From the NCBI RefSeq assembly GCF_009834765.1, contig NZ_WVHP01000021.1, positions 248,001-312,000 of the forward strand: a stretch of DNA of 64,000 bases, in the 5' to 3' direction. The notes beneath the pieces are model-generated. The model made no database searches, was not told the DNA's origin, and was given only the letters and a program-made list of their open reading frames with translations. Below, in pieces: positions 54,674 through 64,000 of the stretch; position 1 is the first letter of the stretch, and each line of letters opens with the position of its first letter. Position numbers and translations under genes: made by a program. Source of the DNA: Saccharibacter sp. EH611 (GTDB taxonomy: Bacteria; Pseudomonadota; Alphaproteobacteria; Acetobacterales; Acetobacteraceae).

Positions 54674-57400
54674 TTACGGTGTTTGACGCAAAGGAGCGAG
54701 GAGACGGTTGAGATAATCCAGCTCGCTTTGCGGACGTGTGCGATCAGCTGCGCGGCGTTCAAGCTCTCGTTGAATAGCCCGAGTGCGGTCTTGATCATGG
54801 TCTGGAATATGGGCGTCTGTTTCGGGCCCATTGGGCATTTTGCGCCCTAAAGGATCATGATTTTTCTTCTCAGATTTGTCCTCATCACCTTGGCTGTTAT
54901 CAGAATCATCGTCTGATTGATCATCAAGATCTTGGTCTTGATCTTCTTGCCCTTGCTGGAGAGAGCCCGAACCTTGCGATCCGCCCTCTTGCTCATCGCT
55001 TTGTCCCTGATCTTGGCCTTGGCCCTGATTAGGTTGAGGTGGAGGAATAAAGCCCAAACGTCCTTGGTGATTTTTTTGAGAAGAACTCTGATTCTTTTTC
55101 ATCTCATCACGCGCTTGAGAGAGGTCTTCCAGCACTTTACGTTCGGCAACGGCAGCGTTGTCGTCATGGCGCTGAGCTAATTCCTGAAGAACCGTCCCCA
55201 TATCAGTTGAGGCTTTATTCAGGCTTTTATTCTCTTTCCCTGTTAAATCTTTCCCGCGCTTGGCCAAAATATCATCCAGAACGCGAAGCGCATATTGTAC
55301 GCCATGATTATTTTGGCGCTCCTGAGCAAAGCGTTGATGCGTTGCGTCGTCGAGTTGGGCAGCGTCCTCAGACGATGAGGAAGGAGGCGTGTTGGAATTG
55401 CCCGCCATCCCGAGTTGGCGAAGAAGATCTGATGTGGACATTTGGCCGACATCGTTGGTTTCCTGCATGGCCGCGATCTTTTGGTGTATGATAGCGAGGC
55501 GTGCTTGCGTTTGGTTAAGGAGCTGAGTTTCACGCTTAATGAGGTTGCTCAACGCTGCCTTTTGCGCGGTTGCTTCAGCACGCGCGGCCATTTGCTGGGC
55601 CAGAGACTGCATATCGCCCATATTGGCTTGGCGAATTTGCTCGGCCATTTCTACCATTTCGCGTAATCTGGCTGAAGCACGCGCTGTTTTGTTATGCCGT
55701 GTATCGCGTTCAATATGTTTTGATAGACGTGTCCAAGGAGCGTTTTTGCCATTGGGCAAAGGCATGACAATGCCGCTCTGGTTCGCCTTTTGGATCATCA
55801 GCTGCATATGGTCGGTGAGGGCCGTTTCAACGCGTTTCAGGCGCTTATGCAGTTCCTGCTGTTGCTCTTCCGTTGGTGGATGCGCAGCTCCCATGGCCGT
55901 GATCTGCTGTTGCGCGTCCTGTTGAGCAGCGCGAACTTCAGCCATTGAGGCAGCCATCACGAGACCATTTTGAGCACGATCTTCTACATAAAGAGCTAAG
56001 AACCAGAGTTGCTCTTCCAAAGAAGGAAGCGATGCATGCGTTTGAAAGAGCGTATTAATGACAGTCAGGGGCACCTGTACATCGCGTGGCGCGGGAAGTG
56101 CGGTGAGCAAGGCGAGGTCGCGTTGTCCGTCAAATATGTCTTCTGACCCCAGAGCGATCTGCTGGCGGAGGGTCACGAGTGCTCGTGCGAGTGGATCAGT
56201 AAAATGGCGTGCTCCAAGGGTGAATGTCACAGTTGGAGACGTTCCTTCTAGCCCTGAAAGACTACGGGCATGCAGTGTGCCTTGAACTTTCATGCCAGCG
56301 AAGGGACTGTCAGATAAATCTAGCGTTGTTTGGGATTCAGCATGTTTGGGCGTGCCATCAAGTGGAAGGGGGACACGGATGCTCTTTTGCTTATGGAGCT
56401 TGTTATGCTGACGTGGTGAGAGGGAAAGCTCAACTTCAAGGGAACGGAGCCCGTAGCTTTGTTCTGCTTTCCATGGAAAACGCGTTTGCCAGCCATTATT
56501 TTGTGCGCCTGGCTTCCCGATCCAGCTTAGTTGTGGGGGGTGATCTTCTGTAATAGAGAATTGCCAGCGGGATAGTGTACGCCCACGCACATGCAGAGAG
56601 ACGATGCCTGAATGTTGCAAAGAGGCCTCTAGCTGCCAGCTTTGAGAAGACAGTTTTTGCAAACGCTGGACGGAAGCTCCATGCAAAACAGGAGGGCCGT
56701 TACTATCTGTTATGACAACATGCAACATAGCCCCGGCAGCGAGCTGGTTCTTACTGGGATGGGCGTCTTGCCCTAAAAAGAGGGGAGCTGATGGTGCATA
56801 GGTTGGGCTATCGACCCACGCTTGGACATGCGGAAGGGCAATACTGTCATCGTCGGTGCCGGGTAAAAAGCCGGCTCGTAGGCGTGAGAGGCAGTGGGGA
56901 TTGCTGATGTAGAAAGTCCCGCCTAGAGCGAGAAGAATTAAAGCAGCAATAGATTTAGAACGATAAGTAGCGAAAAACCGAGGCCAATGGACACGGAGCT
57001 CTTGAGAGGCGTCTAAAGCACGCGATTGGTGATGGGCCCATATCAGCTGATGATGGTCATTATGCGCTGCTCCCACAGGCTTATCACCCAAAGTGCTGAG
57101 CGGCTGAAAGGGAAGAGCGGAATCAGATTCGATTCGTGCGTCAACGCGTTGTGGGGTGAGTGGCGGAAGGCCTTGAATACGACGGTGGAGAATGTAGAGG
57201 ATGACGACAAGCACGCCCCCTTCTAAGAGGGCATGAAGGCTATCAGGCAGTGACTGTGGAATGTGAAGAAGAGACGTTCCCACCCATATGATGAGCAGCA
57301 AGAGCGGCCAGCGCAGCTCGCTCCAAAGTTGCTCAAGGCGGAGTACACGGTGCGCCTTACGACGAAGTGCTGCCAGTCGGGAGAGGGAACGTGCCTTCAT
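54674..57400 (-). CDS. DUF4175 (TIGR02302) family membrane protein
   Basis: This 908-residue protein belongs to an alphaproteobacterial family of unknown function. It has two to three membrane helices near the N-terminus (LLLLIIWVGTSLLHIP; GGVLVVILYIL; AALILLALGGTFYI about residue 150). A beta-rich periplasmic part with repeated sandwich-like segments and a long helical, Gln-rich region follow. A very low-complexity tail from about residue 770, made of Gln, Asp, Ser, Gly and Glu, leads to a final conserved block (DPLGR, RAIQRELERRAAD, ELDYLNRLL). The gene lies ten bases after lysA on the same strand, an association widely seen in the class. A cell-envelope role is likely from that context; function is not known. 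Confidence 0.9.
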   Translation of the reverse strand: MKARSLSRLAALRRKAHRVLRLEQLWSELRWPLLLLIIWVGTSLLHIPQSLPDSLHALLEGGVLVVILYILHRRIQGLPPLTPQRVDARIESDSALPFQPLSTLGDKPVGAAHNDHHQLIWAHHQSRALDASQELRVHWPRFFATYRSKSIAALILLALGGTFYISNPHCLSRLRAGFLPGTDDDSIALPHVQAWVDSPTYAPSAPLFLGQDAHPSKNQLAAGAMLHVVITDSNGPPVLHGASVQRLQKLSSQSWQLEASLQHSGIVSLHVRGRTLSRWQFSITEDHPPQLSWIGKPGAQNNGWQTRFPWKAEQSYGLRSLEVELSLSPRQHNKLHKQKSIRVPLPLDGTPKHAESQTTLDLSDSPFAGMKVQGTLHARSLSGLEGTSPTVTFTLGARHFTDPLARALVTLRQQIALGSEDIFDGQRDLALLTALPAPRDVQVPLTVINTLFQTHASLPSLEEQLWFLALYVEDRAQNGLVMAASMAEVRAAQQDAQQQITAMGAAHPPTEEQQQELHKRLKRVETALTDHMQLMIQKANQSGIVMPLPNGKNAPWTRLSKHIERDTRHNKTARASARLREMVEMAEQIRQANMGDMQSLAQQMAARAEATAQKAALSNLIKRETQLLNQTQARLAIIHQKIAAMQETNDVGQMSTSDLLRQLGMAGNSNTPPSSSSEDAAQLDDATHQRFAQERQNNHGVQYALRVLDDILAKRGKDLTGKENKSLNKASTDMGTVLQELAQRHDDNAAVAERKVLEDLSQARDEMKKNQSSSQKNHQGRLGFIPPPQPNQGQGQDQGQSDEQEGGSQGSGSLQQGQEDQDQDLDDQSDDDSDNSQGDEDKSEKKNHDPLGRKMPNGPETDAHIPDHDQDRTRAIQRELERRAADRTRPQSELDYLNRLLAPLRQTP

Positions 57401-57410
57401 GCTGCCTTTA

Positions 57411-58739
57411 TCACGCGCCTTGTGTGAGCCAGTGGGGAGTTTTCTCGCATGCTAGAAGGTCTTCAAGCGTTTGGCGAGGACGAATGACAGCCCATTGATC
57501 CCCATCCACCATAATCTGTGCGGCAAATGGACGAGAATTGTAGGTTGAGCTCATTGTTGAGCCATAGGCGCCTGCGTCTAAAATTGCGACGAGATCGTTA
57601 CGCTTTAAAGGTGGTAACATGCGCTGCTTGGCGAAAGTATCGCTGCTTTCACAAATAGGCCCAACGACATCAACAGGACTGGTTTCGGCCTTAGCATCCG
57701 GAAGGTGAACGGGGAGAATACCATGCCATGAATCATACATAGCAGGGCGCACAAGCTCACTCATGGCGGCATCAAGGATAACAAATTGATGGGTGCCTTG
57801 CTTGGTATCAATGACACGGGAAAGAAGCACTCCCGCTGGGGCGGAAAGCCAGCGGCCCGGTTCAACACGCAAATTGACGTCAAGAGCCCCAAAAATATCG
57901 GCCATGACTTGGGCGAGCATAGTGGGAGCGGGAGCGATTTCATTCCGGTAGGTAATCCCTAGTCCGCCGCCGCAATCAATATCCTCAACGCTCAACCCAT
58001 CCTGACGGAGAGTTGTGACCATTTTAGCAAGCTGCGAATAACCCTGACGGAACGGCTCTTCCGTTGAAATTTGGCTCCCAAGATGCACGGCCAGCCCACG
58101 GACATTGAGGCCTTGCATATCTCGTTGTGCGGTGCGGTAAAGAGTGGGAATATCGGTGTAAGCAATACCGAACTTATCCTCGGCGCGCCCCGTTGTAATT
58201 TTACTATGTGTTTTGGCATCAACGTCAGGATTAACGCGCAGCGAGACACGTATTGTTCGTTCCATCTGTTGAGCAAGCCCGTTGAGGCGGTGCAGCTCTT
58301 CAGCGCTTTCAACATTCACTTGGGCAATATCATGCGTAATGGCGAGCTTGAGCTCGTCGTCCGTTTTGCCCACACCAGAGAAAACAATTTTATCGGCAGG
58401 AATACCAGCAGCAAGAGCGCGTTTAAGCTCTCCACCACTGACAACGTCAGCCCCCCATCCTGCTTGTCCTAAAACAGTCAAACAGGCCTGATTATCTTGG
58501 GATTTAACCGCAAAATGGCAGGTAACAGGGAGGGAAGCATCCGCAAAAGCCTGTTGCATCAACTGTGCTCTGAGGCGCAGCGTTTCGGCATTGATGACCC
58601 AACATGGGGTGCCAACCTCATCAGCAAGAGTGCTAAGAGCAACCGAACCGACCATCAGCCCTTTTTGTGGGTCTGCAGTCACGGCCGGGTGGGTGCGAAG
58701 AAGTTCATTAAAGGTGGGATCAGAATGTGAAAGACTCAT
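57411..58739 (-). CDS. lysA: Diaminopimelate decarboxylase
   Basis: LysA makes L-lysine from meso-diaminopimelate with PLP, the last lysine step. The 442-residue protein has CHFAVKSQDNQACL, with Lys as PLP ligand (family usually FAVKANSN), GWGADVVSGGELKRAL, RVNPDVDAKTHSKITTG, KFGIAY, HLGSQI, the glycine loop DCGGGLGITY, VEPGRWLSAPAG, and the second-subunit motif CESSDTFAK with the catalytic Cys. DAGAYGSTMSSTYNSRP completes the site. Start ATG 58739. It precedes the DUF4175 gene by 10 bases, so they are co-transcribed. The lysine made here feeds lysS, 35 kb away. Confidence 0.97.
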   Translation of the reverse strand: MSLSHSDPTFNELLRTHPAVTADPQKGLMVGSVALSTLADEVGTPCWVINAETLRLRAQLMQQAFADASLPVTCHFAVKSQDNQACLTVLGQAGWGADVVSGGELKRALAAGIPADKIVFSGVGKTDDELKLAITHDIAQVNVESAEELHRLNGLAQQMERTIRVSLRVNPDVDAKTHSKITTGRAEDKFGIAYTDIPTLYRTAQRDMQGLNVRGLAVHLGSQISTEEPFRQGYSQLAKMVTTLRQDGLSVEDIDCGGGLGITYRNEIAPAPTMLAQVMADIFGALDVNLRVEPGRWLSAPAGVLLSRVIDTKQGTHQFVILDAAMSELVRPAMYDSWHGILPVHLPDAKAETSPVDVVGPICESSDTFAKQRMLPPLKRNDLVAILDAGAYGSTMSSTYNSRPFAAQIMVDGDQWAVIRPRQTLEDLLACEKTPHWLTQGA

Positions 58740-58873
58740 AGAGCCAGACTACCGTTCCCGCTGCTTAAAGGGAAGGCTCTCACCGTCAGGTTTATCGCTT
58801 GAATGAAAGCAAAGAGAGCGACAAGATCTGACCATGTCATAGCGTCGCATTGAGGCTAAATTATACAGGGAAA

Positions 58874-58950
58874 TGGTGCACTCGGGAGGACTCGAACCCC
58901 CAACCCCCAGATTCGTAGTCTGGTGCTCTATCCAGTTGAGCTACGAGTGC
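58874..58950 (-). tRNA. tRNA-Arg (anticodon ACG), copy 1
   Basis: The minus strand folds as a complete cloverleaf: acceptor GCACTCG/CGAGTGC, discriminator A, encoded CCA, D-loop AGCTCAACTGGATAGAGC, anticodon stem CCAGA/TCTGG with loop CTACGAA (anticodon ACG, read as ICG), and T-arm GGGGGTTCGAGTCC-type. It reads CGU, CGC and CGA codons. Confidence 0.96.
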
Positions 58951-58973
58951 GTCTTGCAACGTCACAGTAGATA

Positions 58974-59050
58974 TGGTGCACTCGGGAGGACTCGAACCCC
59001 CAACCCCCAGATTCGTAGTCTGGTGCTCTATCCAGTTGAGCTACGAGTGC
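58974..59050 (-). tRNA. tRNA-Arg (anticodon ACG), copy 2
   Basis: This copy is identical base for base to the one at 58874-58950, exactly 100 bp away. The 23-bp spacer differs from the flanks, so the duplication covers little more than the tRNA itself. A shared upstream promoter is expected to the right (59051-59130). Confidence 0.96.
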
Positions 59051-59133
59051 GTTGCGTTGTTGAGGCGGTTTCTAGCTACTCTAGCGGGGGTACGCAACCC
59101 CCTTTGATAAAGTTTTTTAAATTTTTGCGCTCT

Positions 59134-59508
59134 TTAGCGGCGGACAAGGGTGATGTGGGCGCGGCAACGTGGCGTTTGTAATGTTCCACCAATCCCTTGG
59201 CCTACGGGGTAACCATCAAAAACCTGGCGGTAGGGCGTATTGTTCATGCCCTTATCAACGAGCTCGGCATGATAGTGCTGGTCTCCCTCTTTATAAGAGC
59301 CGCGCAGAACAGAAGAGTTTAGGCCTGGGTTAAAAACGATGCTGTTGCCACGCACTCTAAAAGCGGAGAGTTCGTCTGTGGGGCATTGCCCTTCATCGGT
59401 AACGAGCTTTCCAACCCATGTGCCGTAAGGGTCTGACGCTGCGGTTGGTGTCTCACAAGACGTAAGAAGGCCAAGGGCGAGGAGAGAAGGAAGCACTGCC
59501 AGACGCAT
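59134..59508 (-). CDS. Small uncharacterised lipoprotein
   Basis: This 124-residue protein has a lipoprotein signal MRLAVLPSLLALGLLTSC with lipobox LTSC, so it should be lipid-anchored. The mature part (DPYGTWVGKLVTDEGQCPTD, VRGNSIVFNPGLNSSVLRGSY, GTLQTPRCRAHITLVRR) looks like a small beta-barrel with a possible disulphide between CPTD and PRCR. I do not know the family. It ends 84 bp after the tRNA genes' 5' side on the same strand, and is divergent from guaA with 92 bp between the two starts. Confidence 0.75.
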   Translation of the reverse strand: MRLAVLPSLLALGLLTSCETPTAASDPYGTWVGKLVTDEGQCPTDELSAFRVRGNSIVFNPGLNSSVLRGSYKEGDQHYHAELVDKGMNNTPYRQVFDGYPVGQGIGGTLQTPRCRAHITLVRR

Positions 59509-59600
59509 GAGAACCCCTAAAATGAGAGAATGCTGTGATAGTTAAGGATGACGACACCCTATGAGCCGTTCTATAAAGGGCGTTATCAACCTACTCTATC

Positions 59601-61226
59601 ATGCCACATCTTAAAGGCGAGGTCAGAATCTTGACGCAACAGAATGCGAATTCCCTTCAACAGCTTGATGAGACCCTCCATGAAGACAGGATTCTGATCC
59701 TCGATTTTGGAAGCCAGGTCACACAACTTATTGCACGTCGTGTCCGTGAAAGTGGCGTTTACTGTGAAATTTGGCCCTTCACGGTGAGCAGCGATAAGAT
59801 TCGCGACTTTAACCCGCGCGGGATTATTCTTTCAGGGAGCCCGGCGAGTGTTCATGATGAGAATGCGCCAAAGGTTCCTGAAGATGTCTTCACAATGGGA
59901 CGCCCGATTCTGGGAATCTGCTATGGTCAGCAGGTCATGTGCCATAATTTGGGAGGTCGTGTTGAAACGCATGATCATCGTGAATTTGGGCGTGCCACCA
60001 TTGATGTGGCTGAAGAATGTTCGTTGTTCCACGGTGTATGGGCGCGGGGTACGCAAGAGCAGGTGTGGATGAGCCACGGTGATCGTGTGGCGGCGATTCC
60101 AGAAGGTTTTAGAGCGGTAGCGTATTCAGAAGGCGCTCCTTTTGCCATCATCGCTGATGAAAAACGCAAGTTCTATGGTGTGCAGTTCCATCCAGAAGTA
60201 GTGCATACCCCGCACGGTGCAGCGTTGCTTCGTAACTTCACACATGATGTTGCGGGCTGCTCAGGAACATGGACAATGGCAGGTTTCCGTGATCTGGAAA
60301 TTGAGCGTATCCGCCGTCAGGTTGGTGATGGCAAGGTGATTTGCGGCTTGTCCGGGGGCGTGGATAGCTCCGTTGCCGCGAAACTTATTCATGATGCGGT
60401 TGGTGATCAGCTGACCTGTATCTTTGTTGATCCGGGTATTTTGCGTGCTGGAGAAGCGGATGAGGTGGTAAAAACCTTCCGTGATCGCTTCAATATTAAG
60501 CTCGTTCATCGCGATGCGTCTGATCTGTTCTTGGGTGAGTTAGAGGGTGTGACAGACCCAGAGGTGAAGCGTAAAACCATTGGTCGCTTGTTTATTGAGG
60601 TCTTTGAGCAAGAAGCTGCGAAGCTTGGTGGCGCGCAGTTCCTCGCACAGGGTACGCTTTATCCCGATGTGATTGAGAGTGTAAGCTTTAATGGTGGGCC
60701 TTCGGTTACCATCAAGTCCCATCATAATGTAGGCGGTTTGCCAGAGCGCATGAATATGGAGCTCGTGGAGCCACTGCGTGAGCTGTTTAAAGACGAGGTA
60801 CGTGCTCTTGGGCGTGAAATAGGCGTTCCTGAGGCGATTGTAAGCCGTCATCCTTTCCCAGGGCCAGGTCTTGCGATTCGCATACCCGGTGCTATCACGC
60901 GCGAAAAGTTGGATTTATTGCGGAAGGTTGACAGTGTTTATCTGGAAGAGATCAGAAAAGCTGGTCTTTATGATGAAATCTGGCAGGCTTTTGCGGTATT
61001 GCTTCCCGTTCGGACGGTTGGGGTCATGGGCGATGGCCGCACTTACGACCAAGCGTGTGCTCTGCGTGCTGTGACAAGTACGGACGGCATGACCGCTGAG
61101 GTTTATCCGTTCAGTTTCGATTTCCTCTCTCGCGTGTCCGGTCGAATTGTCAATGAGATCCGGGGCATTAACCGCGTAACCTACGACATCACGTCCAAGC
61201 CACCGGGTACGATTGAGTGGGAATAA
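59601..61226 (+). CDS. guaA: GMP synthase (glutamine-hydrolysing)
   Basis: GuaA converts XMP to GMP using glutamine amide. The class I glutamine amidotransferase domain comes first: [28 protein letters not shown]-like segment, GICYGQQ with the catalytic Cys, [10 protein letters not shown] with the catalytic His. The ATP-pyrophosphatase domain follows with SGGVDSSV (about residue 250). The dimer domain ends [12 protein letters not shown] and [11 protein letters not shown]. Start is either ATG 59601 or TTG 59631. The second has AGGCGAGG about eight bases upstream and gives a more usual N-terminus, while the first has no ribosome site. A GNRA-loop terminator follows. Confidence 0.97.
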   Translation: MPHLKGEVRILTQQNANSLQQLDETLHEDRILILDFGSQVTQLIARRVRESGVYCEIWPFTVSSDKIRDFNPRGIILSGSPASVHDENAPKVPEDVFTMGRPILGICYGQQVMCHNLGGRVETHDHREFGRATIDVAEECSLFHGVWARGTQEQVWMSHGDRVAAIPEGFRAVAYSEGAPFAIIADEKRKFYGVQFHPEVVHTPHGAALLRNFTHDVAGCSGTWTMAGFRDLEIERIRRQVGDGKVICGLSGGVDSSVAAKLIHDAVGDQLTCIFVDPGILRAGEADEVVKTFRDRFNIKLVHRDASDLFLGELEGVTDPEVKRKTIGRLFIEVFEQEAAKLGGAQFLAQGTLYPDVIESVSFNGGPSVTIKSHHNVGGLPERMNMELVEPLRELFKDEVRALGREIGVPEAIVSRHPFPGPGLAIRIPGAITREKLDLLRKVDSVYLEEIRKAGLYDEIWQAFAVLLPVRTVGVMGDGRTYDQACALRAVTSTDGMTAEVYPFSFDFLSRVSGRIVNEIRGINRVTYDITSKPPGTIEWE

Positions 61227-61260
61227 AACCGATCAGCTCTGTATGACAGACTGTCTTGGA

Positions 61261-61287
61261 AAAGCCCGTAGCGATACGGGCTTTTTC
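61261..61287 (+). terminator. guaA terminator with GNRA loop
   Basis: AAAGCCCGTA pairs perfectly with TACGGGCTTT (ten pairs) around GCGA and is followed by TTC TTT. Confidence 0.9.
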
Positions 61288-61572
61288 TTTATGGGCAATG
61301 AGGCGTTCAATTGCTCGTAACGTGTAAAGATGGTCGTTGTTGCGACTACCCATCCTCTCAAGTGTGCTGCGTTCGGTGTAAGGCATATCTCTACAGGTTA
61401 TATTCTTATAAAGAGGTTATTATAACTATCTGTAAAAAAAGGAAATAATATTTTTGTGAAGCAAAAGTATAGGTTGGATAAAATTTGTCTCTATTAGGGT
61501 GCTTGTCTGCTTAGGGAAGAGGTGATTTAGTAACGACACTCAAAATGATACTATCCCTAAGGAGTGTGCGCG
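61288..61572 (+). promoter_or_regulatory. acs upstream region with a hairpin covering the ribosome site
   Basis: The gap is AT-rich at 61390-61500, the probable promoter area, without a confident -35/-10 pair. CTTAGGGA (61510-61517) and TCCCTAAG (61554-61561) are perfect 8-base arms with a 36-base loop. The right arm takes up the first three bases of AAGGAG (61559-61564), the Shine-Dalgarno of acs. The hairpin could lower translation when formed. Nothing else is recognised in this stretch. Confidence 0.5.
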
Positions 61573-63561
61573 GTGAGTAATGAGAGAGATCAGGGTTTAT
61601 TGTTAGACCGCCTTATAAACTCACCACTTCAGCATGCGTCACAGTCTGTTTTTAAAGATATGGCGTCTTATGAGGCCTTATGTAAGGAAGCTCAGAAGGA
61701 ACCGGAGCTCTTTTGGTCGCGTCTTGCGCAAGAGCATTTGCAATGGGATCATCCATTTTCCCATGTTCTCGATAAAAGCCACGCACCCTTTTACCGGTGG
61801 TTCGATGATGGCACTCTTAATGCGAGTGTAAATTGCCTTGACTGCCACCTAGGGACTGAGCGTGAGCACAAGGTGGCGATCCGCTTTGAAACGGTGGATG
61901 GAGAGGTCACGTCAGTGACGTATCGCACGTTGTACGAGCGTGTGTGTCAGCTTGCCAATGCCCTAAAAGAGAGAGGCGTAGGGAAAGGTGACCGCGTGTT
62001 GATTTATCTTCCAATGGGGGATGAAGGCGTGGTTGCGATGCTGGCGTGCGCGCGTATTGGTGCCATTCATGTGGTGGTGTTTGCTGGTTTTTCAGCCATG
62101 GCACTGCATGAACGGCTTCAAGATACAGGTGCTGTGGCCGTCATTACGGCCAATGTGCAATGTCGCTCTGGGCGCGAATTACCCCTTAAAGCAGGAGTCG
62201 ATGACGCTATCGCTTTAGGTGGTTGCGAGCATGTGGGCACAATCTTGGTATATGAGCGGACAGTAACAGCATGGCCGCGTCAGGAAGGGCGTGATTTTTC
62301 CTACGCTGAGCTTGTTTCACAACAGCCGACAGAGTGTGCACCCGTGTCAGTTTCTGCGGAGCATCCTCTTTTCATTCTCTACACGTCAGGCTCTACAGGA
62401 AAGCCGAAAGGCGTTGTGCACACGACGGCGGGGTATCTCCTTTGGGCGAAACTGACCATGTTGTGGTCTTATGACATCCAGCCGAGCGATGTTTTTTGGT
62501 GCACAGCCGATATTGGGTGGATTACCGGTCATACTTACGTCACGTATGGCCCATTAGCAGCCGGCGCGACACAAGTGATTATGGAAGGCGTGCCACTTTA
62601 TCCAGACGCGAGTCGAGTATGGAAGACCATCCAGCGCCATGCTGTTACGACCTTCTACACAGCGCCAACGCTCATTCGTGCGCTTATCAAGGCCGCTGCA
62701 CAGGAGGATGTGTATGCCCCAGAATCGTATGATGTGTCCTCACTGAGGATCTTAAGCAGCGTTGGAGAGCCGATTGATGCAACAGCATGGCGCTGGTTTT
62801 ACGAACATGTTGGGCACGGGCGCTGCCCTTACATTGATACATTTTTTCAAACAGAAACAGGCGGTCACGTTATTACGCCTATCCCCGGTGTAACGCCGCT
62901 TGTTCCGGGTTCTTGCACGTTGCCTCTCCCGGGGATGGACGTAGTAATCGTTGATGAAGCAGGAGAACCTCGCCCATGGGGTCAAGGCGGGCTGTTAGTG
63001 ATCGCGTCGCCATGGCCTGCGATGGCACGCACTCTTTGGCGTGATGATGAACGCTACCGGCAGAGTTACTTTCCCGAGGAATTGGGGGGCACCCTGTATC
63101 TAGCAGGTGATGGTGCGGTGCGAGATGAGGATACGGGCTATTTTCGGATTACAGGTCGGATAGATGATGTGTTGAACGTCTCAGGCCATCGCCTAGGAAC
63201 AACAGAGATCGAGTCTGCCCTGAGTCGTTTAGATCATGTGGTCGCAGAGGTTGCTGTTGTAGGACAGCCTGACCCAAGCACAGGGGAGGCTGTATGTGCT
63301 TTTATTGTGCTCAAGAAAACTAATTATGGAGAAGAGGTGGCCCGCCAAATTGCTCAAGAATTGAGGCAACAGGTTGCACGAGATATTAGCCCAATTGCAA
63401 AGCCGAGGTTTATCCGATTTGGGCCGAATCTCCCTAAAACCCGGAGCGGGAAGGTGATGCGGCGTTTATTGCGTTCCTTTGCACACGGGGAAAAAGAGGA
63501 ACAAGATATCAGCACGTTGGAAGATCCTTCCGTTTTGGATCATTTCTCGGTGATTTATTAA
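61573..63561 (+). CDS. acs: Acetyl-CoA synthetase
   Basis: Acs activates acetate to acetyl-CoA through acetyl-AMP. In acetic acid bacteria this is a route to burn acetate or make precursors. The 662-residue protein has the N-terminal block [21 protein letters not shown] core motif [16 protein letters not shown] (about residue 270), [26 protein letters not shown], and the hinge [16 protein letters not shown]. The C-terminal PKTRSGK-type motif reads [15 protein letters not shown], with the Lys that is acetylated in regulated enzymes. GTG 61573 is chosen since AAGGAG lies eight bases before it; GTG 61564 would overlap the ribosome site. Confidence 0.95.
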   Translation: MSNERDQGLLLDRLINSPLQHASQSVFKDMASYEALCKEAQKEPELFWSRLAQEHLQWDHPFSHVLDKSHAPFYRWFDDGTLNASVNCLDCHLGTEREHKVAIRFETVDGEVTSVTYRTLYERVCQLANALKERGVGKGDRVLIYLPMGDEGVVAMLACARIGAIHVVVFAGFSAMALHERLQDTGAVAVITANVQCRSGRELPLKAGVDDAIALGGCEHVGTILVYERTVTAWPRQEGRDFSYAELVSQQPTECAPVSVSAEHPLFILYTSGSTGKPKGVVHTTAGYLLWAKLTMLWSYDIQPSDVFWCTADIGWITGHTYVTYGPLAAGATQVIMEGVPLYPDASRVWKTIQRHAVTTFYTAPTLIRALIKAAAQEDVYAPESYDVSSLRILSSVGEPIDATAWRWFYEHVGHGRCPYIDTFFQTETGGHVITPIPGVTPLVPGSCTLPLPGMDVVIVDEAGEPRPWGQGGLLVIASPWPAMARTLWRDDERYRQSYFPEELGGTLYLAGDGAVRDEDTGYFRITGRIDDVLNVSGHRLGTTEIESALSRLDHVVAEVAVVGQPDPSTGEAVCAFIVLKKTNYGEEVARQIAQELRQQVARDISPIAKPRFIRFGPNLPKTRSGKVMRRLLRSFAHGEKEEQDISTLEDPSVLDHFSVIY

Positions 63562-63757
63562 TGGTGCGCGGAAAAAGATTTCTTAAAGATTTTTTAGAAC
63601 CTTGCTGCTTTGCTGCTCTAAAGACGGTGTCAAACTACTCAAACCTCTTCTGCTACGCTTTTCTTGAAGGGCAGGGTTGCTTCTTTAAAAGCATTTTTTT
63701 GCTCTGAAATCGGAAAGGTGGCTTGCTCAAAACGTCATCCCTTGGCAGGGATAGAGC

Positions 63758-64000
63758 ATGAAGCTGCCGATTGCCTCTTATTGCTGTATATTGCCGCCTA
63801 GCGTTTTGCTGATGGTGAGTGTTGGTCTGATGACCAGTGCAGTGTCTGCGTATGGGCAAGAGGGAGTGTCACACAAATCAACCCATCATACTCATCATCA
63901 CGGGAAGGCCCGTCATCACGCACGTCATGCTCAGCATAGTACGGAAGAGGCAGGGCATCGCCATCATGTTTCTCATCATAAGAAACATGATGCCGCTAAG
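63758..64000 (+). CDS. Exported His-rich protein (3' end outside window)
   Basis: The frame from ATG 63758 runs off the window edge after 81 codons. Residues 1-31 are a signal peptide with a hydrophobic core (SVLLMVSVGLMTSAVSA) and likely cleavage after AVSA. Residues 39-77 contain 16 histidines (THHTHHHGK, RHHARHAQH, HRHHVSHHKKH), with Lys, Arg, Ser and Thr between. Such segments can bind metal ions or act as a charged linker before a catalytic or peptidoglycan-binding domain. GGGA lies about eight bases before the ATG. The folded part is not visible, so function is open. A 10-bp perfect inverted repeat (63962-63992) lies inside the His region. Confidence 0.7.
   Translation, partial: MKLPIASYCCILPPSVLLMVSVGLMTSAVSAYGQEGVSHKSTHHTHHHGKARHHARHAQHSTEEAGHRHHVSHHKKHDAAK

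Overview
The window looks like a chromosome segment of an acetic acid bacterium (Alphaproteobacteria, Acetobacteraceae). The evidence is a haem-copper quinol oxidase operon (cyoABCD), class I lysyl-tRNA synthetase, SecB with a Tim44-like protein, an HdaA-type DnaA regulator, a Suv3-like helicase followed by an S4 protein and a 7Fe ferredoxin, aerobic HemF, and a large TonB-dependent receptor. Base composition is moderate (about half GC by eye) and uniform. I see no insertion sequence, prophage, integrase, CRISPR array or rRNA. The genus cannot be fixed from the sequence; a nectar- or insect-associated small-genome genus is a guess based on gene decay at 52.5-53.8 kb.

Layout, left half. 0-2.8 kb: tsaD (cut by the window edge) divergent from hemC-hemD. 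2.9-7.1 kb: secB facing a Tim44-like / MltA / DNA methyltransferase / Smr cluster. 7.3-10.4 kb: iron-type ABC importer, then convergent hemF. 11.6-13.3 kb: mtnP and an SDR with an altered active site. 13.4-15.6 kb: groES-groEL behind a heat-shock-type promoter bracketed by a 21-bp inverted repeat. 15.8-18.7 kb: TonB receptor. 19.0-19.5 kb: a short transcription unit for an unknown 65-residue protein. 19.5-26.8 kb: DinG-like helicase, lysS, a shortened MprF-like protein and a degenerate 2'-5' RNA ligase homologue. 27-32 kb: Bax-inhibitor-1 family protein and cyoABCD. 32.3-35.6 kb: fdxA, S4 and Suv3-like genes on the minus strand.

Layout, right half. 35.7-42.3 kb: M17 aminopeptidase, MarR regulator, and a glycan set (GT4 sugar-phosphate transferase, 4,6-dehydratase, DegT aminotransferase). 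42.4-48.6 kb: AI-2E family permease, ABC-F protein with a possible attenuator, ndk, purN-purM, hdaA. 48.6-54.5 kb: a phosphate block, ppk1-ppx, remnants of a PhoR-like kinase and a GlpQ-like phosphodiesterase, and an intact periplasmic acid phosphatase. 54.7-58.7 kb: DUF4175 protein and lysA. 58.9-64 kb: two identical tRNA-Arg(ACG) genes, a small lipoprotein, guaA, acs and the start of a His-rich exported protein.

Most genes are ordinary housekeeping. The accessory interest lies in palindromes at promoters (groESL, the TonB receptor, cyo, ndk/ABC-F, hemF, marR), the orphan small-protein unit at 19 kb, the decayed phosphate genes, and several enzymes whose signature residues are missing.
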